From assembly GCA_963667675.1 (NCBI GenBank), contig OY763929.1, forward strand, positions 1,674,001 to 1,738,000: a stretch of DNA of 64,000 nt, written 5' to 3'. Of this stretch, positions 23,101 through 26,430 are shown piece by piece (the first letter of the stretch is position 1; every line of letters begins with the position of its first letter). Source of the stretch: G963667675 sp963667675. GTDB taxonomy: Bacteria > Chloroflexota > Dehalococcoidia > Lucifugimonadales > UBA3495. The position numbers and the translations under genes are program-made. Below the pieces are notes generated by a model that was not told the DNA's origin, made no database searches, and worked only from the letters and a program-made list of their open reading frames with translations.

Positions 23101-26016
23101 TCCAACACGGCGTCCGTAACCCTGACGCCGGCCAAGCCCGCCGCCGCCATCGGCAAGACCTTCGTCACAACTGACTTCGACATCACCCTCACCTGGTCCA
23201 AGCTCCAGCGCAACGCCAATAACGACCCCAGCATCTCCTCGTGGCAGTACCGCGGCTTCTATGGAGACCTCGGCGTCACGGACGCCGACCTCACAACGAG
23301 TTTGAACGAGAAGGCGTGGAAGTCCGTATCCAAGAGCGGCGTGAACACCGTCAGCCTGACCATCGAGGGCGAGGATGAGCCCAGGTACGCCTTCCAGGTG
23401 CGGGCGGTGAACGTCGCCGGAAACGGACCGCCCTCAGTCGTGAAGTTCATCACCCTCGCGCCGGACAAGCCTGAGAACTTCAAGGTGACCTTGGCCCTGC
23501 CCCCGGCCGGCTCCAGTTCCGGCGGGACCGCAACCCTGAAGTGGGACGCCGCCGATACCCAGACCGAGATTGGCAAGTCCATCCGGCGCTACGAGTACTG
23601 CGAGAGCGACTGCAAGAGCGACCGCGAGAGCGACGCCGGCAAGTGGAAGAGAATCCCTTGCAGCGGGACCTGCAATGTCCTGGAACTGAAAGAGTATTCC
23701 CCCGTGTACCTCAAGCAGGGCAAGACCTACAAATTCGAGCTGCGGGCCGTCAACGCGGCCGGCCCAGGCCCCGCCAACGACGAACCCGTTGTCACCATAG
23801 AAAAGCCGGACGGGCCGGAAACCCTGCCCCTCGGCGAGGCTCTCGTCACGGTCCCCGACGCGCCTGCATCCTTCGCCGTCGTCCCCGGCAACGCCAGGGG
23901 GACAGCGTCCCTCCAATGGAGCAAGCCGCCGGACACCGAGACCGTAACCGGGTGGCAGTACCGGCAGAGGCAACTGCCGCCCGTAGTCATGGGGAGCTAC
24001 GGATGGTCCAGCGCCGCCCCTACCGAAGACGGGAAGCTCCACGTCGCCGCCGAGAGCGGAGGCAAGCGCCGGGTGACTATCACCGCCACAGCCCCTGCCT
24101 TTGACGTCATGCAGGCCCATTTAACGGACGGCAGGCAAGTGAAAATCGGCTCCTGGACCGCCTTCGTCGACGGCGCGCCGACCTTCACGCCGGACACCAA
24201 CGACAGCGCCAAGGGCACGGTGCAGTTCGACGCGAGGACGTGGAGCGGGAGCCCGCCCTCCTCCGGCGCCGCCATCGCCGTCAGCCTGCTCAGCTACCCG
24301 GACTGGGGCGATTGGACGGACATGGCGGACGCCAATATAGACAAGACCGGCGCCCCGACCTATAAGTACCAGCTTTCCGGCCTGGACCGGGAGGTGACTT
24401 ACGAATTCCAGATGCGCGCCGTCAACGACGTGGGCAGCGGCCAGCACACCGCGGTCGCCACCTACAAGACCCGCGGCGTCTACGTTTCCCGGCAGACCCC
24501 ATTCGCCCTGAACGAGGGCCGGAGCGGCTCCTACACCCTGGAGTTGGCCGTAAAGCCCTCGGCCAACGTGACGGTGGCCGTAAAGTCCAGCAACTCCGGT
24601 ATCGCCGTCTCCCCGTCGTCCCTCACCTTCACGCCGGAGAACTGGGGCGCCAAGCAGACCGTAACCTTGACCTCCCACAACGGCAGCGAGCCCGGCGCAA
24701 CCATAACCCACACGCCCAAGAGCGCCGACACAGCCTACGACGGCATATCCGTGGCTGCCGTCAGCGTTTACAGCCGCCCCACCGCCGACGCCGGCGACGA
24801 TATACGGGTGGATGAGGGCGAAAGGGTAACCCTGAACGGCTCCGCTACACCCCCGCAGGGCGCCGCTCTGGCGTTCTATGCCTGGACGCAAACCCTGGGG
24901 CCCACAGTGACCCTGAGCGGGGCCAATTTGCTGTCCCCCACCTTCATCGCGCCGGAGGTTTCCTCGGACTTCACGCTGACCTTCGTCCTCAGGGTGACGG
25001 ACAACCGGGCCGGCTACACGGACGCACCGGGCGGCTACGATGAGGACGAGGTAAGTGTTACGGTGCAAAACGTTGCGCCAATCTACATTACGCCCCAACC
25101 CACCCCTACGCCTGAGGCGACGCCCACGCCGACGCCGACGCCTACGCCGGATCCCACGCCAACACCGACGCCCACGCCGACACCGACACCTGCGCCTACG
25201 CCGACGCCCACGCCGGAGCCGACGCCTACTCCCACGCCTGCGCCGACAGCTACGCCCACGCCTGCGCCCACAGCTACACCTACGCCGGAGCCGACGCCTA
25301 CCCTTGCGCCGACGCCTATGCCGGAGGCTACGCCTGAACTTGAGCCGTCGCCGGGGAGAGTCTTGGTGTACCCGGACCGCAGGACGGTGATTGAGACGGC
25401 GGATGGGACGGCCAGGCTGGTGGTGCCCGCGGGCGCCGCTCCGGAGATACTGGAAATACGGTTCGAGAAGCTGGACTTGGAGTCCCTAACCGGCGCGCCT
25501 CCCATCGAAGACACGCAAGCGGTCTTGGTGATTGACGTGAACACCTTCAAGGTGGGAGAGGACGTCCCCACTCCGACGACCTACCTGAAGGGCGTGGAGT
25601 TGTGGCTCCGGCTTCCCGCGGGTGAAGAGTCCGCCTGCGTGGAAGAGCGGGCGTGGGTCTACCGGGTGGACTTGGACGAGTGGGAACTGGTGGAGCACCG
25701 CTGTGAGACAGACGACGAGGGGAATAGCTGGACCGTCTCGATACTGACCTACTTCAGCACGTACACCCTGGTCATAGAGCCCGCTCCCGCGCCGGTGACC
25801 GCGACTCCTGCCCCGGAGGCTGCTCCCACCGCCGAACCCACCGTGCAGCCGACCGCCGCGCCGACGCCGACGCCAACGCCGTCGGCGGCGGAAGAAGACG
25901 GCGGCATGGCCCCTGCGCTGATAATCGTCCTGGCGGTTGGAGTTCCCGTCCTCCTTGGCGGCGCGCTATGGCTCCTCGCCCTCCGCCGGAGACGGCGCGC
26001 CCGCGAGCAATCGTAG
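1..26016 (+). CDS. Giant modular surface protein, 5' end outside window
   Basis: Frame 1 is open from the first base to the TAG at 26014, giving 8,671 visible residues. The first codons (NESAV...) match the interior of later repeats, so the true start lies upstream and the GTG at 13 is not a start. Order of domains: one partial and three complete modules (residues 1 to about 2710), each with an Asp-rich DADNDGLIEV motif, GLUG repeats (GGLVG...SYA.G), a Calx-beta-like stretch and a fibronectin III domain; then a fibronectin III array (about 2857-8157) with recurring YTFQVRAVN strands; a Calx-beta-like domain; a PKD-like domain (about 8259-8358); a Thr-Pro linker (about 8365-8452); a globular domain, perhaps ZU5-like (about 8454-8597); a second Thr-Pro linker; one membrane segment (8636-8660); and an Arg-rich tail. 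This fits a cell-anchored adhesin or stalk protein. Function is inferred from architecture only. Confidence 0.9.
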   Translation, partial: NESAVTIASNNTGNPACTGYELSSNLDFNTNSSAASSANPTGADSGDAYWNSGNGWDPIGGVSGSSYTGDFDGNTYTISNLFIDRSSGNYAGLFAKLDGASGKTVQNVSLVNVDVTLNPTTNEHVYVGGLAGYSGTRIEDSYTTGRVRAGESATEPVTFNSENDVAYVGGLVGQLQAAAITGSYSLADVTTNIAGGSNAAQPRAGGLVGYTNGAGASVDASYAAGDVTVSIVSSGTSTAIAGGLVGDHSGTGDGIRASYARGDVSATISSAGNGHAGGLAGNLGAGSTITASFSTGAVTRTITSGDFLLGSAGGLVGFTTTGTATNSYWDTETSGVSASALGTGKTTSQLQGPTGYTGDYANWNLNLDGVTGNDDPWAFGTTSQYPVLKYGGQTASQQRVTVTLTASPTTIWERVLSASQTPDNTARVNASTLTATPSRGWDKQIVVTVPAAAAYSLGASTFTFSAGSTTAQTTTMTAVNNFTAAANNAISLAITADSPWVTIGTAPTVTINDDDELTKPTGLKLSVDGTKIRVDWTQVTGATGYKIQWNSTSSTSWSSPSEGTVSSGSTTTYTINPTPALTANTRYYVRVLPTKSGADEPPSDAVDIKTHATSPATVDYDADNDGLIEVSSLAQLNAMRWDLDGNGVVDSASNQTSYNTAFPNAEDNMGCNESAVTIASNNTGNPACSGYELRANLDFDTGTAGDRTDDTYYNSGAGWTPIGDATTAYTGDFDGNNDTDSSGDGGPYTISNLHINASSTSGASYAGLFGVIGTGAEVENVALTGVSVTGSTTSTAVYAGALAGRNQGTIEDSSSLGAVTANRTGTGTDDKAYAGGLVGRNSGTIRASYSRATVTATAHNANEGYAGGLVGRNDSGAAIAASYAAGDATANKGTDTGTANNDVFAGGLVGENVGTITASYARGDATASGKNADAGGLVAALVGTITASFSTGAPTATATGGTANAGGLVGGGIPSATITDSYWDTQTSGITATGQGTGKTTSELQTPTSETGIYVNWDVNVDGMTGDDDPWDFGAAGQYPVLDFGGHVVNAQRATVNVTLSPTTICESAAGTNTNACGASPVTSATLTVTPGNAWHEAITVTLPTDDAIYTLKVGNTAQSSVTFTAGSTTAQTITVDAVNNKADAADASVTFTATTGDPWVSISATPSLTIKDDDLLAKPTGVKVSLDGAKARVDWTAVTDATGYKVEWSTSSTFTGSPSSATVTGQSTTNHSITTGLTSGTEYHFRVIATVSGYDDSAPSDSVSATPKTGNVDYDADNDGLIEVSSLAQLNAIRWDLDGNGAGDKLDSNNDGDYTDTGEYDYTTNYTGAFPNAEDNMGCNESAVTIASNNTGNPPCTGYELSANLDFDTGTKGTRSDDTYYNSGLGWDPIGGTSGSAYTGDFDGNTYTISNLHIDRSSGSYVGLFAYLNGGSGTTVQNVSLVNVDVTLNTSTGSSVHVGGLAGRVGNGGVEIEDSYTTGRVRAGESATEPVTLTASPGYSYVGGLVGRTRAAITGSYSLADVTSNTKSASTSPNSFVGGLVGEVQASGSVSASYAAGDVTANVVGQNNNFVYAGGLVGQLLGNITASYARGAVTATSDATVTTGITGNAAAGGLVGSTPSGSSITASFSTGAPTATGDGQVVRARGLVGMVFLTATVTNSYWDTEASGITETGAGTGKTTNELQTPTAYGTGANDIYKDWNLNLDGVTGNDDPWNFGTASQYPVLKYGGQTASQQRVTVTLTASPTTIWERETTTPARVNVSTLTATPGSAWDKSIVVTLPESAAVYTLGAATVTIPARSTTGVTATLTAVNNRVDAANKAITLDITAGSPWVTIGTAPTVTINDDDSLAAPENMGGQTTGQNNNILTVGWDPVTGAEAYKLQYKLTSASTWGSETSIQTTACSGTPVRCKHDLTGLTVGDLYDVRVWATAAANSGIDEGAYGALVAGPGIDYDSDDDGLIEVSNLAQLNAIRWDLDGNGVASSGNETNYGSAFTTAKNKMGCQENVTLPVNRTCLGYELRANLDFDSDNDGDVDADDHSGSYWNSGSGWDPIGSTSGTAYTGYFDGNSDADASGDGGPYVISNLFMNWTSGNYAGLFAHLQPTSDADVSNIAIENADVTMNIATDVIADVHVGILAGRSEADITRSYTTGRVKAVAKITTANFLYAGGLVGLVRGADITSSYSWADVEGDVRTATHSDAAAYAGGLVGVIGEVSANTSTNVIASFAAGDATARANTTGAAYAGGLAGLVSTGSAVKAGYARGNVHGGAATAANNYRGALAGHLKGATSQIAASFATGALTGDASSGRCGIVGNREGTSTITDSYYNSDTLGQSSCSINNGTGKTTSELQTPTAYGTGANDIYKDWNLDIVGTGNIADDPWGFGTASQYPVIKHGFGDSASIEKQRPTAALAASPETIYEAVGGATSSTFTATLTGPWNVPVVVDVTGLTNCLAPGTSSTDLALKFTTTNYSTAQSVTVKLAANPNASVTIRLDAPNVVFSPTSLTFNATTWNTAQSVSVNLAAAPTGDTVVHLDTFCERFRLDAPAITIAVGDTTGNITLTALNNKADDGNLAMTLFTDAYATADKWITRNSSSASFTFTVTDDDELGKTTGVTAAELSGDIKVDWTAVTTGSPTGYVIQWKSGSEDYDSTRQVAVSGGSATTGNIPEASLSSNTSYTIRVYATKTGVDGGPASDEATVAYVGGAGRNFVHKVERADKTLIWGDGPAENPFPDTSHSTLYQVEIVTLPDSAQGTLKIQNRGRWVGRPQCRVNPNHSWCRLTYTNVTAGQKLFNPARAGNPQVLFFFPSDTFSGADFTYRTIVRTVISDPSTEQAPSATSTVTLFKLPSYTPTTPTNLTVTRNGRTRVTLNWTAISTDTDNADANRLAIIQVAIKKDGGAYGPWRRSNAKKDSTSLTLTKIEPGAEYTFKIRANNWVVYSGDSNEATVRMPPAAPEGFTLTPGAGQMGLTWTASTDATIAKYQYYRVDYRVDETVSDGWTDLPTLAATQTTARTFTTLNWSTAQTASIKLNAAPSANVTVGLYQDGVVFTPAQLTFTTDNWNTTQDVSVKLASQPAASVTVNVAAVNPIVSSHNVTGLKTGVVYSFQVRAVNAAGPGHASPWRSSPVRPTTPEGLTATAGDGQVALTWDAAAGATLVKWEYSQDGGTTWADVPAAGTFKWRSDYDANETWWQYRQTQPVTRTAGGLTAVGNAGQVRLYWDLVDNDADAWEYRLRRSSASGWTNEVWETVLESVGSTRSYTAPAIAVRPFYVVQSAELTFTADNWSTAQTAQVALASQPSAGVTVELLGDNVEFTPSTLTFTTANWNITQNVQVKLKTAPAQDTKVKTTLSREVGTSFAWQVRPLNSSGKVIGSPIDGTATAGNDGNLTLSWTFTNPLAIAKWQYRHKSTGDWTNVSWTDAPGGKGATTYTVPSLTADTAYAFQVRAVNSAGTLVGSILGGADGVTATPTALPAWQYAHSVGATRVYTVGGLDPDLSYTYQVRPAIEIVPNSALSPNTFSGSTSAAVSWSAYQHTAGATGWEARKRVVGGQWGAWETVSGGEAARSHTFTGLHPGVSYSFQVRRANPKYGAAVDAGATAMSLPSSITVTGLANDTEYTFKVRAVTAAGTSAASEAKATPVTGLVAPALTAVGLGASARLDWTVSDAKDATGWEYRRAEPAGRLTVFPGNASVDLFWSAPSDTTGIDGWQYRHGAESGGLTAFPGNASVDLTWDTPASTTDIVKWQYRHKSGGGNYPATWTDVTSSSATTTSVTVGTLTNDTAYTFQVRAVNSSDALVGTALGDPTATPATTAGWTAVAGSSATTTSAVAGSLTNDTAYTFQVRAVNTSDLLVAGTARGDASATPSATPWTSVSGAATRTVTVTSLTAATQYAFQVRAVNSIGPGRVSKVAVTYAAARSAKPTGLAATGSTPETAEHKQSTLTWPATNTASKWQLRARQQAPAAMVIGSGLSERVTLSWDTVSRRGSWRYRQGTVSDGSVTWGPWTYLSCGAPCGSVTLTLTLANNTLYTYQVRNTDEGVTTLMTNLQASQAPRNLVAGTGAAQDIILDWTNLGASGTTKWQVRRGAISGSSTTWDAWSDIPCAAPCDPATLNSHKITTASPFLTAGTAYIYQVRAKVSGSDNYPNDLSVWHTFGAPGASGGNHTLAVAGLTDGMLYTFRVRGLNAYDEAGAASDAATATPRVPAPTGLTVAASDATLTASWTDPGNSDITRYEYQLTLKDKTDTPIVPWTAIPSSGAATVSHTLSDLGNNVDYDYYLRVVSGASTSAAVKVTATTLAKPRAVQGLRVHSVSDGLVWLAWDETTDASVTKLQACKGESCDDDSTWHDIRVGLNSNPGSLRFTPQDWSTPQTIAVRIPSNVRRPSSDLRLVLEPPDNVEFTPSTITIPTRSFTQPQNVSVVLKSAPASNVTVSITSALWPNATEVAFGNLTNHQRYTFAVRAVNASGPGPLREVFATPMPAPAKPTGLAARPGDRQAELNWDLVQPLPRYEYQKRTKTGSDWDRWGGAWTSVLPSPSGGKMWITVTELVNGTEYQFRVRGINAAGGGPPSAAVAVTPRVPPPPKPTGFTVTPGERKMTLSWTNPAGVTLTGNDYRYRPRSSSDNGWTGWTEISGGPTTSHEVTGLIPGALYTFQVRARNESGPGWNSWAAFDWTYPVAPVDLSATPGDRTVSLAWTYPYNSSIVRYEYQQKTGGSWGNTWTPVPGSGKDTTQFAVGSLVNGTEYTFRVRAYSAGPGGISLEVSATPQPAPAMPTSVSASATGAASATVTWSHPNASLIEKFQLRYRTRTDTWSAWADLAKTKTSYTIPELASVSNLGQSTSTLSMSFHADSSWAQEFTTGSASSGYTLSGVTVDFESVSKAAGVEVHIYTKSGGSVGSSTGAVLSGTAAAGQSTFTCASVCNLAANTSYYVRVSATGQSGGKLNNTGNAAQTLVPSDNGWSIADLAVNQSTGFGPFSNSANAMKLKLDAVTRSTANVMDYGKVFTFEVRAVNNQAQNSPAARASAATAPAKPTGFTATAGLRQVTLDWDDPKYPSIGRWHYRYEQHQNGLAAFGNRYNVDLAWETPAATTGIAKWQYRYKPKSSSESGYTGWTDVPGSSASTTAVRVGDFGHSATYTFEVRAVNSSGNPVGSALGPASTGLWLTPWTRIDGSSASTTSYVVTGLTTGATYAFKVAAANPAGNPVALGLPSDAVWATPLALPVPAAPTGLVLQGFDRSALLEWNHPNDWSITRYEYRYKSTGDFPATWTAVSGSNRDTVHLRVTGLVNGTAYTFQVRAANGYGAGDAVEGSVTLPGVAPTLAAPGAFAAVGKDGSAELSWTGSYTGSGFEWFLRVSEQSDTTSLVIGTGAAQQVTLTWNNPGAAGTAKWQVRRGAVGGNTTTWGAWSDIPCASPCDPLELDSHIITTASPFLTADSVYVYEVRAEVSGSNADAQNLQAWQRISASAAYRAHTVNGLTNGKAYRFHLRVAQTGKVSATVTAGALPKALPANPTGFSATAGVGEVRLKWTASSELYLDKYQYRYKTDGSYGDWTDLTHSKVCTLPPGEYPLDENNSVRSCTVTDDLFFTVTGLANDVQHTFQVRGVNSAGPGAASDGATATPRAQPGRTTLTAEAGNAQVALTWNKPTGVDVTKWRIRHIRAGIAWVGWTEFTPTENGNTLSYTLTGLTNGYWHHIEVQAGNDVAWGLSSIVVARPLAPLAKPTSLTATPGHRQVTLAWASSDTRISGGWEMQHKRSADANYGAWTRISNHPSTRSYTINGLTNAVEYSFKVRAVTVYADGPASDAATATPLPDNVPAKPTSLSATARPARAHLSWTGPNSVTADSWELRLTAGGNDVVIGAGVSRTIILSWDAPLEPDLILKYEYSEDGGSSWTDICETSSKPECTTTTRHEFDKTLTAGAAYSSFQVRATRKGPTSGEGGTSDGASAQGTSEDPEVTELVTPLRVWSRIDDLSGFTFTSTPPTQVEECAGTADPVCTRTITFHSTNAYAYTVHGLTNGAAYTFRVRGVNLRGEGAASNAATATPIALPVAPTGLAAVGVVVTGEGGTSVAPAGVKLSWTRAPNTAAAPVTGYQYRVLMNAEWRPWQAVETPKTEGANGLSLIVDKAQEGLALWYNESYGFQVRAVNRLGGGPASSAVSLRYLEGAPNTPTLVAAQGGDAQARLSWSVSAAIWIDKWQYTTDDGTNWTDIPVGSGGYTVCRDHDNNVLTRAVCTDHATPAEGGSRFTRYAVIPGLTNGKEYTFEVHAVNDAGNSASGAMTTQTVPLAPSAFTVSPGDGQAALDWTKHPNDDVAAVWQYRYKTTGNYGDWTTVPNSTASTASYTVTGLANATAHTFQVRAINASGSGAPSAERTDTPTLSPPAKPAGFQAHAGDRQVTLQWNDPKNASITRWEYQQDGGNWTAIPNSGASTTMHTVGSLTNGTEYAFKVRAVNASPQNSGNGAESDSKTATPLAVPGQPTDFTATGGDRQVSLSWKAPSGSVTVTGWEYRLFDGANWRPWRAVTGANNTLTHTVTHDYNTSPASRLANNHPYFFQVRARNASGGGTPTALVEAAPVSGAPIASGYLWPVGGDGQVSLRWNRTAGPWVTHWQYRYKTTGNYGDWADVADSGNATVSHTFTGLDNGKRYTFQVRPVNDAGSGGASPEAAADTLPLAPVSFKAMPGDEEVVLDWARDAADSSAVTGWQYRYKAAEYGDWTPVPASTDSTTSYTVDDLDNGTSYTFQVRAVNAAGPGPASAASSAMPKIQLPAKPTGLSAAIGDTVVVLSWDDPLNDRITKWQYSKDDGASWTDVCVTSNDTGCPSTTTYTVDNLTNGTEYTFRVRAATTAGDGSDSDDVKATPRAVPSPPSNLGASPGGAGEIVLTWTADSTAIAWQYRYKTSGGYGGWIDIPCDSPCDPGTLNTYTVTGLHNNIQYTFQVRSENNIGWGLPGTLITRPVEGVPAAPVLTSAVGGGEQATLMWTHPGGIWVDKWQYSSDNGTNWSDVTGSHRHTRIATITGLTNGTSYTFKVRAVNTKGNSTASNSVAEPTLPLAPATFTASGGDKQATLTWTKSSSDATVTGWQYAFKTTGNYGIWKDVPDSSESTTSYTVTGLNNSTTYTFQLRAENAAGGGSAKTAAASTVPAKPTDLAPTPGDQEVMLQWTNPSGGATLTGNAYRYKPAGSGNSGYTSWTDISGGATTTYTVTGLDNGVRYTFQVRAVNATGDGTPSDEASAWTYPAAPANLTATPGDKVVSLTWDDPNNDSITRYEYQQTTTGSCGGSWTRMTDSDAGTTQHVVKLPTNAIAYTFCLRAYGVGAGTASSEVTATPQPSPAMPTGVTASATGASSAKVTWSYSNVALIDKFQVRYRAGNETWGLWADVAKTTNPLAYTVSSDLDHGKVYTFEVRAVNNQSQNSPAAQAKAATSPAKPSGVSASPGFRQVALSWNDPSYSSITSWEYRQMEPKGGLLAIPEDGKVGLSWSSPSDTSNIDGWQYRYKSSGNWTNVAWIDVPSSGASTTSVTVGSLTNSTAYTFQVRAVDSSDTLIGSVLGDAIATPSTTAGWTNIPNSNAKTTSHTVTSLVSDRAYAFQVRAVNPAGNGLASDVVGATPPAKPTEPTTISLVETFHTGTPSYFSLKASWTQPTDKTIDSYQYRVATTASGLNSADWRDVSGSAGSTTTFTLPVAFHGVEQVFVQVRAVNEAGYGQASNTASVTLTPAKPAAAIGKTFVTTDFDITLTWSKLQRNANNDPSISSWQYRGFYGDLGVTDADLTTSLNEKAWKSVSKSGVNTVSLTIEGEDEPRYAFQVRAVNVAGNGPPSVVKFITLAPDKPENFKVTLALPPAGSSSGGTATLKWDAADTQTEIGKSIRRYEYCESDCKSDRESDAGKWKRIPCSGTCNVLELKEYSPVYLKQGKTYKFELRAVNAAGPGPANDEPVVTIEKPDGPETLPLGEALVTVPDAPASFAVVPGNARGTASLQWSKPPDTETVTGWQYRQRQLPPVVMGSYGWSSAAPTEDGKLHVAAESGGKRRVTITATAPAFDVMQAHLTDGRQVKIGSWTAFVDGAPTFTPDTNDSAKGTVQFDARTWSGSPPSSGAAIAVSLLSYPDWGDWTDMADANIDKTGAPTYKYQLSGLDREVTYEFQMRAVNDVGSGQHTAVATYKTRGVYVSRQTPFALNEGRSGSYTLELAVKPSANVTVAVKSSNSGIAVSPSSLTFTPENWGAKQTVTLTSHNGSEPGATITHTPKSADTAYDGISVAAVSVYSRPTADAGDDIRVDEGERVTLNGSATPPQGAALAFYAWTQTLGPTVTLSGANLLSPTFIAPEVSSDFTLTFVLRVTDNRAGYTDAPGGYDEDEVSVTVQNVAPIYITPQPTPTPEATPTPTPTPTPDPTPTPTPTPTPTPAPTPTPTPEPTPTPTPAPTATPTPAPTATPTPEPTPTLAPTPMPEATPELEPSPGRVLVYPDRRTVIETADGTARLVVPAGAAPEILEIRFEKLDLESLTGAPPIEDTQAVLVIDVNTFKVGEDVPTPTTYLKGVELWLRLPAGEESACVEERAWVYRVDLDEWELVEHRCETDDEGNSWTVSILTYFSTYTLVIEPAPAPVTATPAPEAAPTAEPTVQPTAAPTPTPTPSAAEEDGGMAPALIIVLAVGVPVLLGGALWLLALRRRRRAREQS
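8570..24470 (+). repeat. Long fibronectin type III array
   Basis: About 5,300 residues consist of FN3 units of roughly 90-100 residues, each ending in a strand close to YTFQVRAVNAAG and carrying a WQYR-type strand near the start. I estimate fifty to sixty units but did not count them exactly. Several units are truncated or interrupted by segments of the form LTFT..NW.T.Q.V.V.L, and some carry a C-x3-C loop (DIPC..PCDP). Stretches of DNA are nearly identical between distant units (for example around 12180-12380 and 16080-16290), which indicates duplication by recombination. Confidence 0.85.
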
Positions 26017-26430
26017 CGCCCGGCGGGGCCTCTGTCATTGAACGGGCGGGGCCTTGTGGTCACCACGAACGGACCGTCACATCAGGTGTAGGGGCGCCCC
26101 TGGTGGGCGCCCTGGGGCGATGCGCCCATAGTCGTCATACCGGCGAAAGCCGGTATCCAGTCCCGCGCATTTCTGGATTCCGGCTCGGGGGCCGGAATGA
26201 CGAGTTGGGGGCGGCCCTTCGAGAACCTCAGGACAGGCCCTTCGACGGTGCTCAGGGTGAACGGAAGGGGGGCGGTCAGGGTGAACGGGTTGAGGGGCGG
26301 AGGGTTTGAGATTCCTCGGCTGCGCTCGGAACGACGGGAGCGATGGGCCGAGCAGAACACCCGGCGCCTGGGGGCGTCACGTTTTCGGAGCTTTGCCCAG
26401 GCGCCTGTGGTCTCGGTATGATTTTAGCGG
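26017..26430. repeat. Intergenic spacer with hairpin repeat element
   Basis: No gene is seen here. Two perfect hairpins lie close together: an 8-bp stem with a GAAA loop at 26137-26156 (ATACCGGC/GCCGGTAT), and an 8-bp stem at 26177-26198 (ATTCCGGC/GCCGGAAT). The second motif recurs in part near 40590. These look like a dispersed palindromic repeat family. No U-run follows them, so they are not called terminators. The spacer lies between the convergent giant gene and the first Cache-repeat lipoprotein. Confidence 0.6.
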
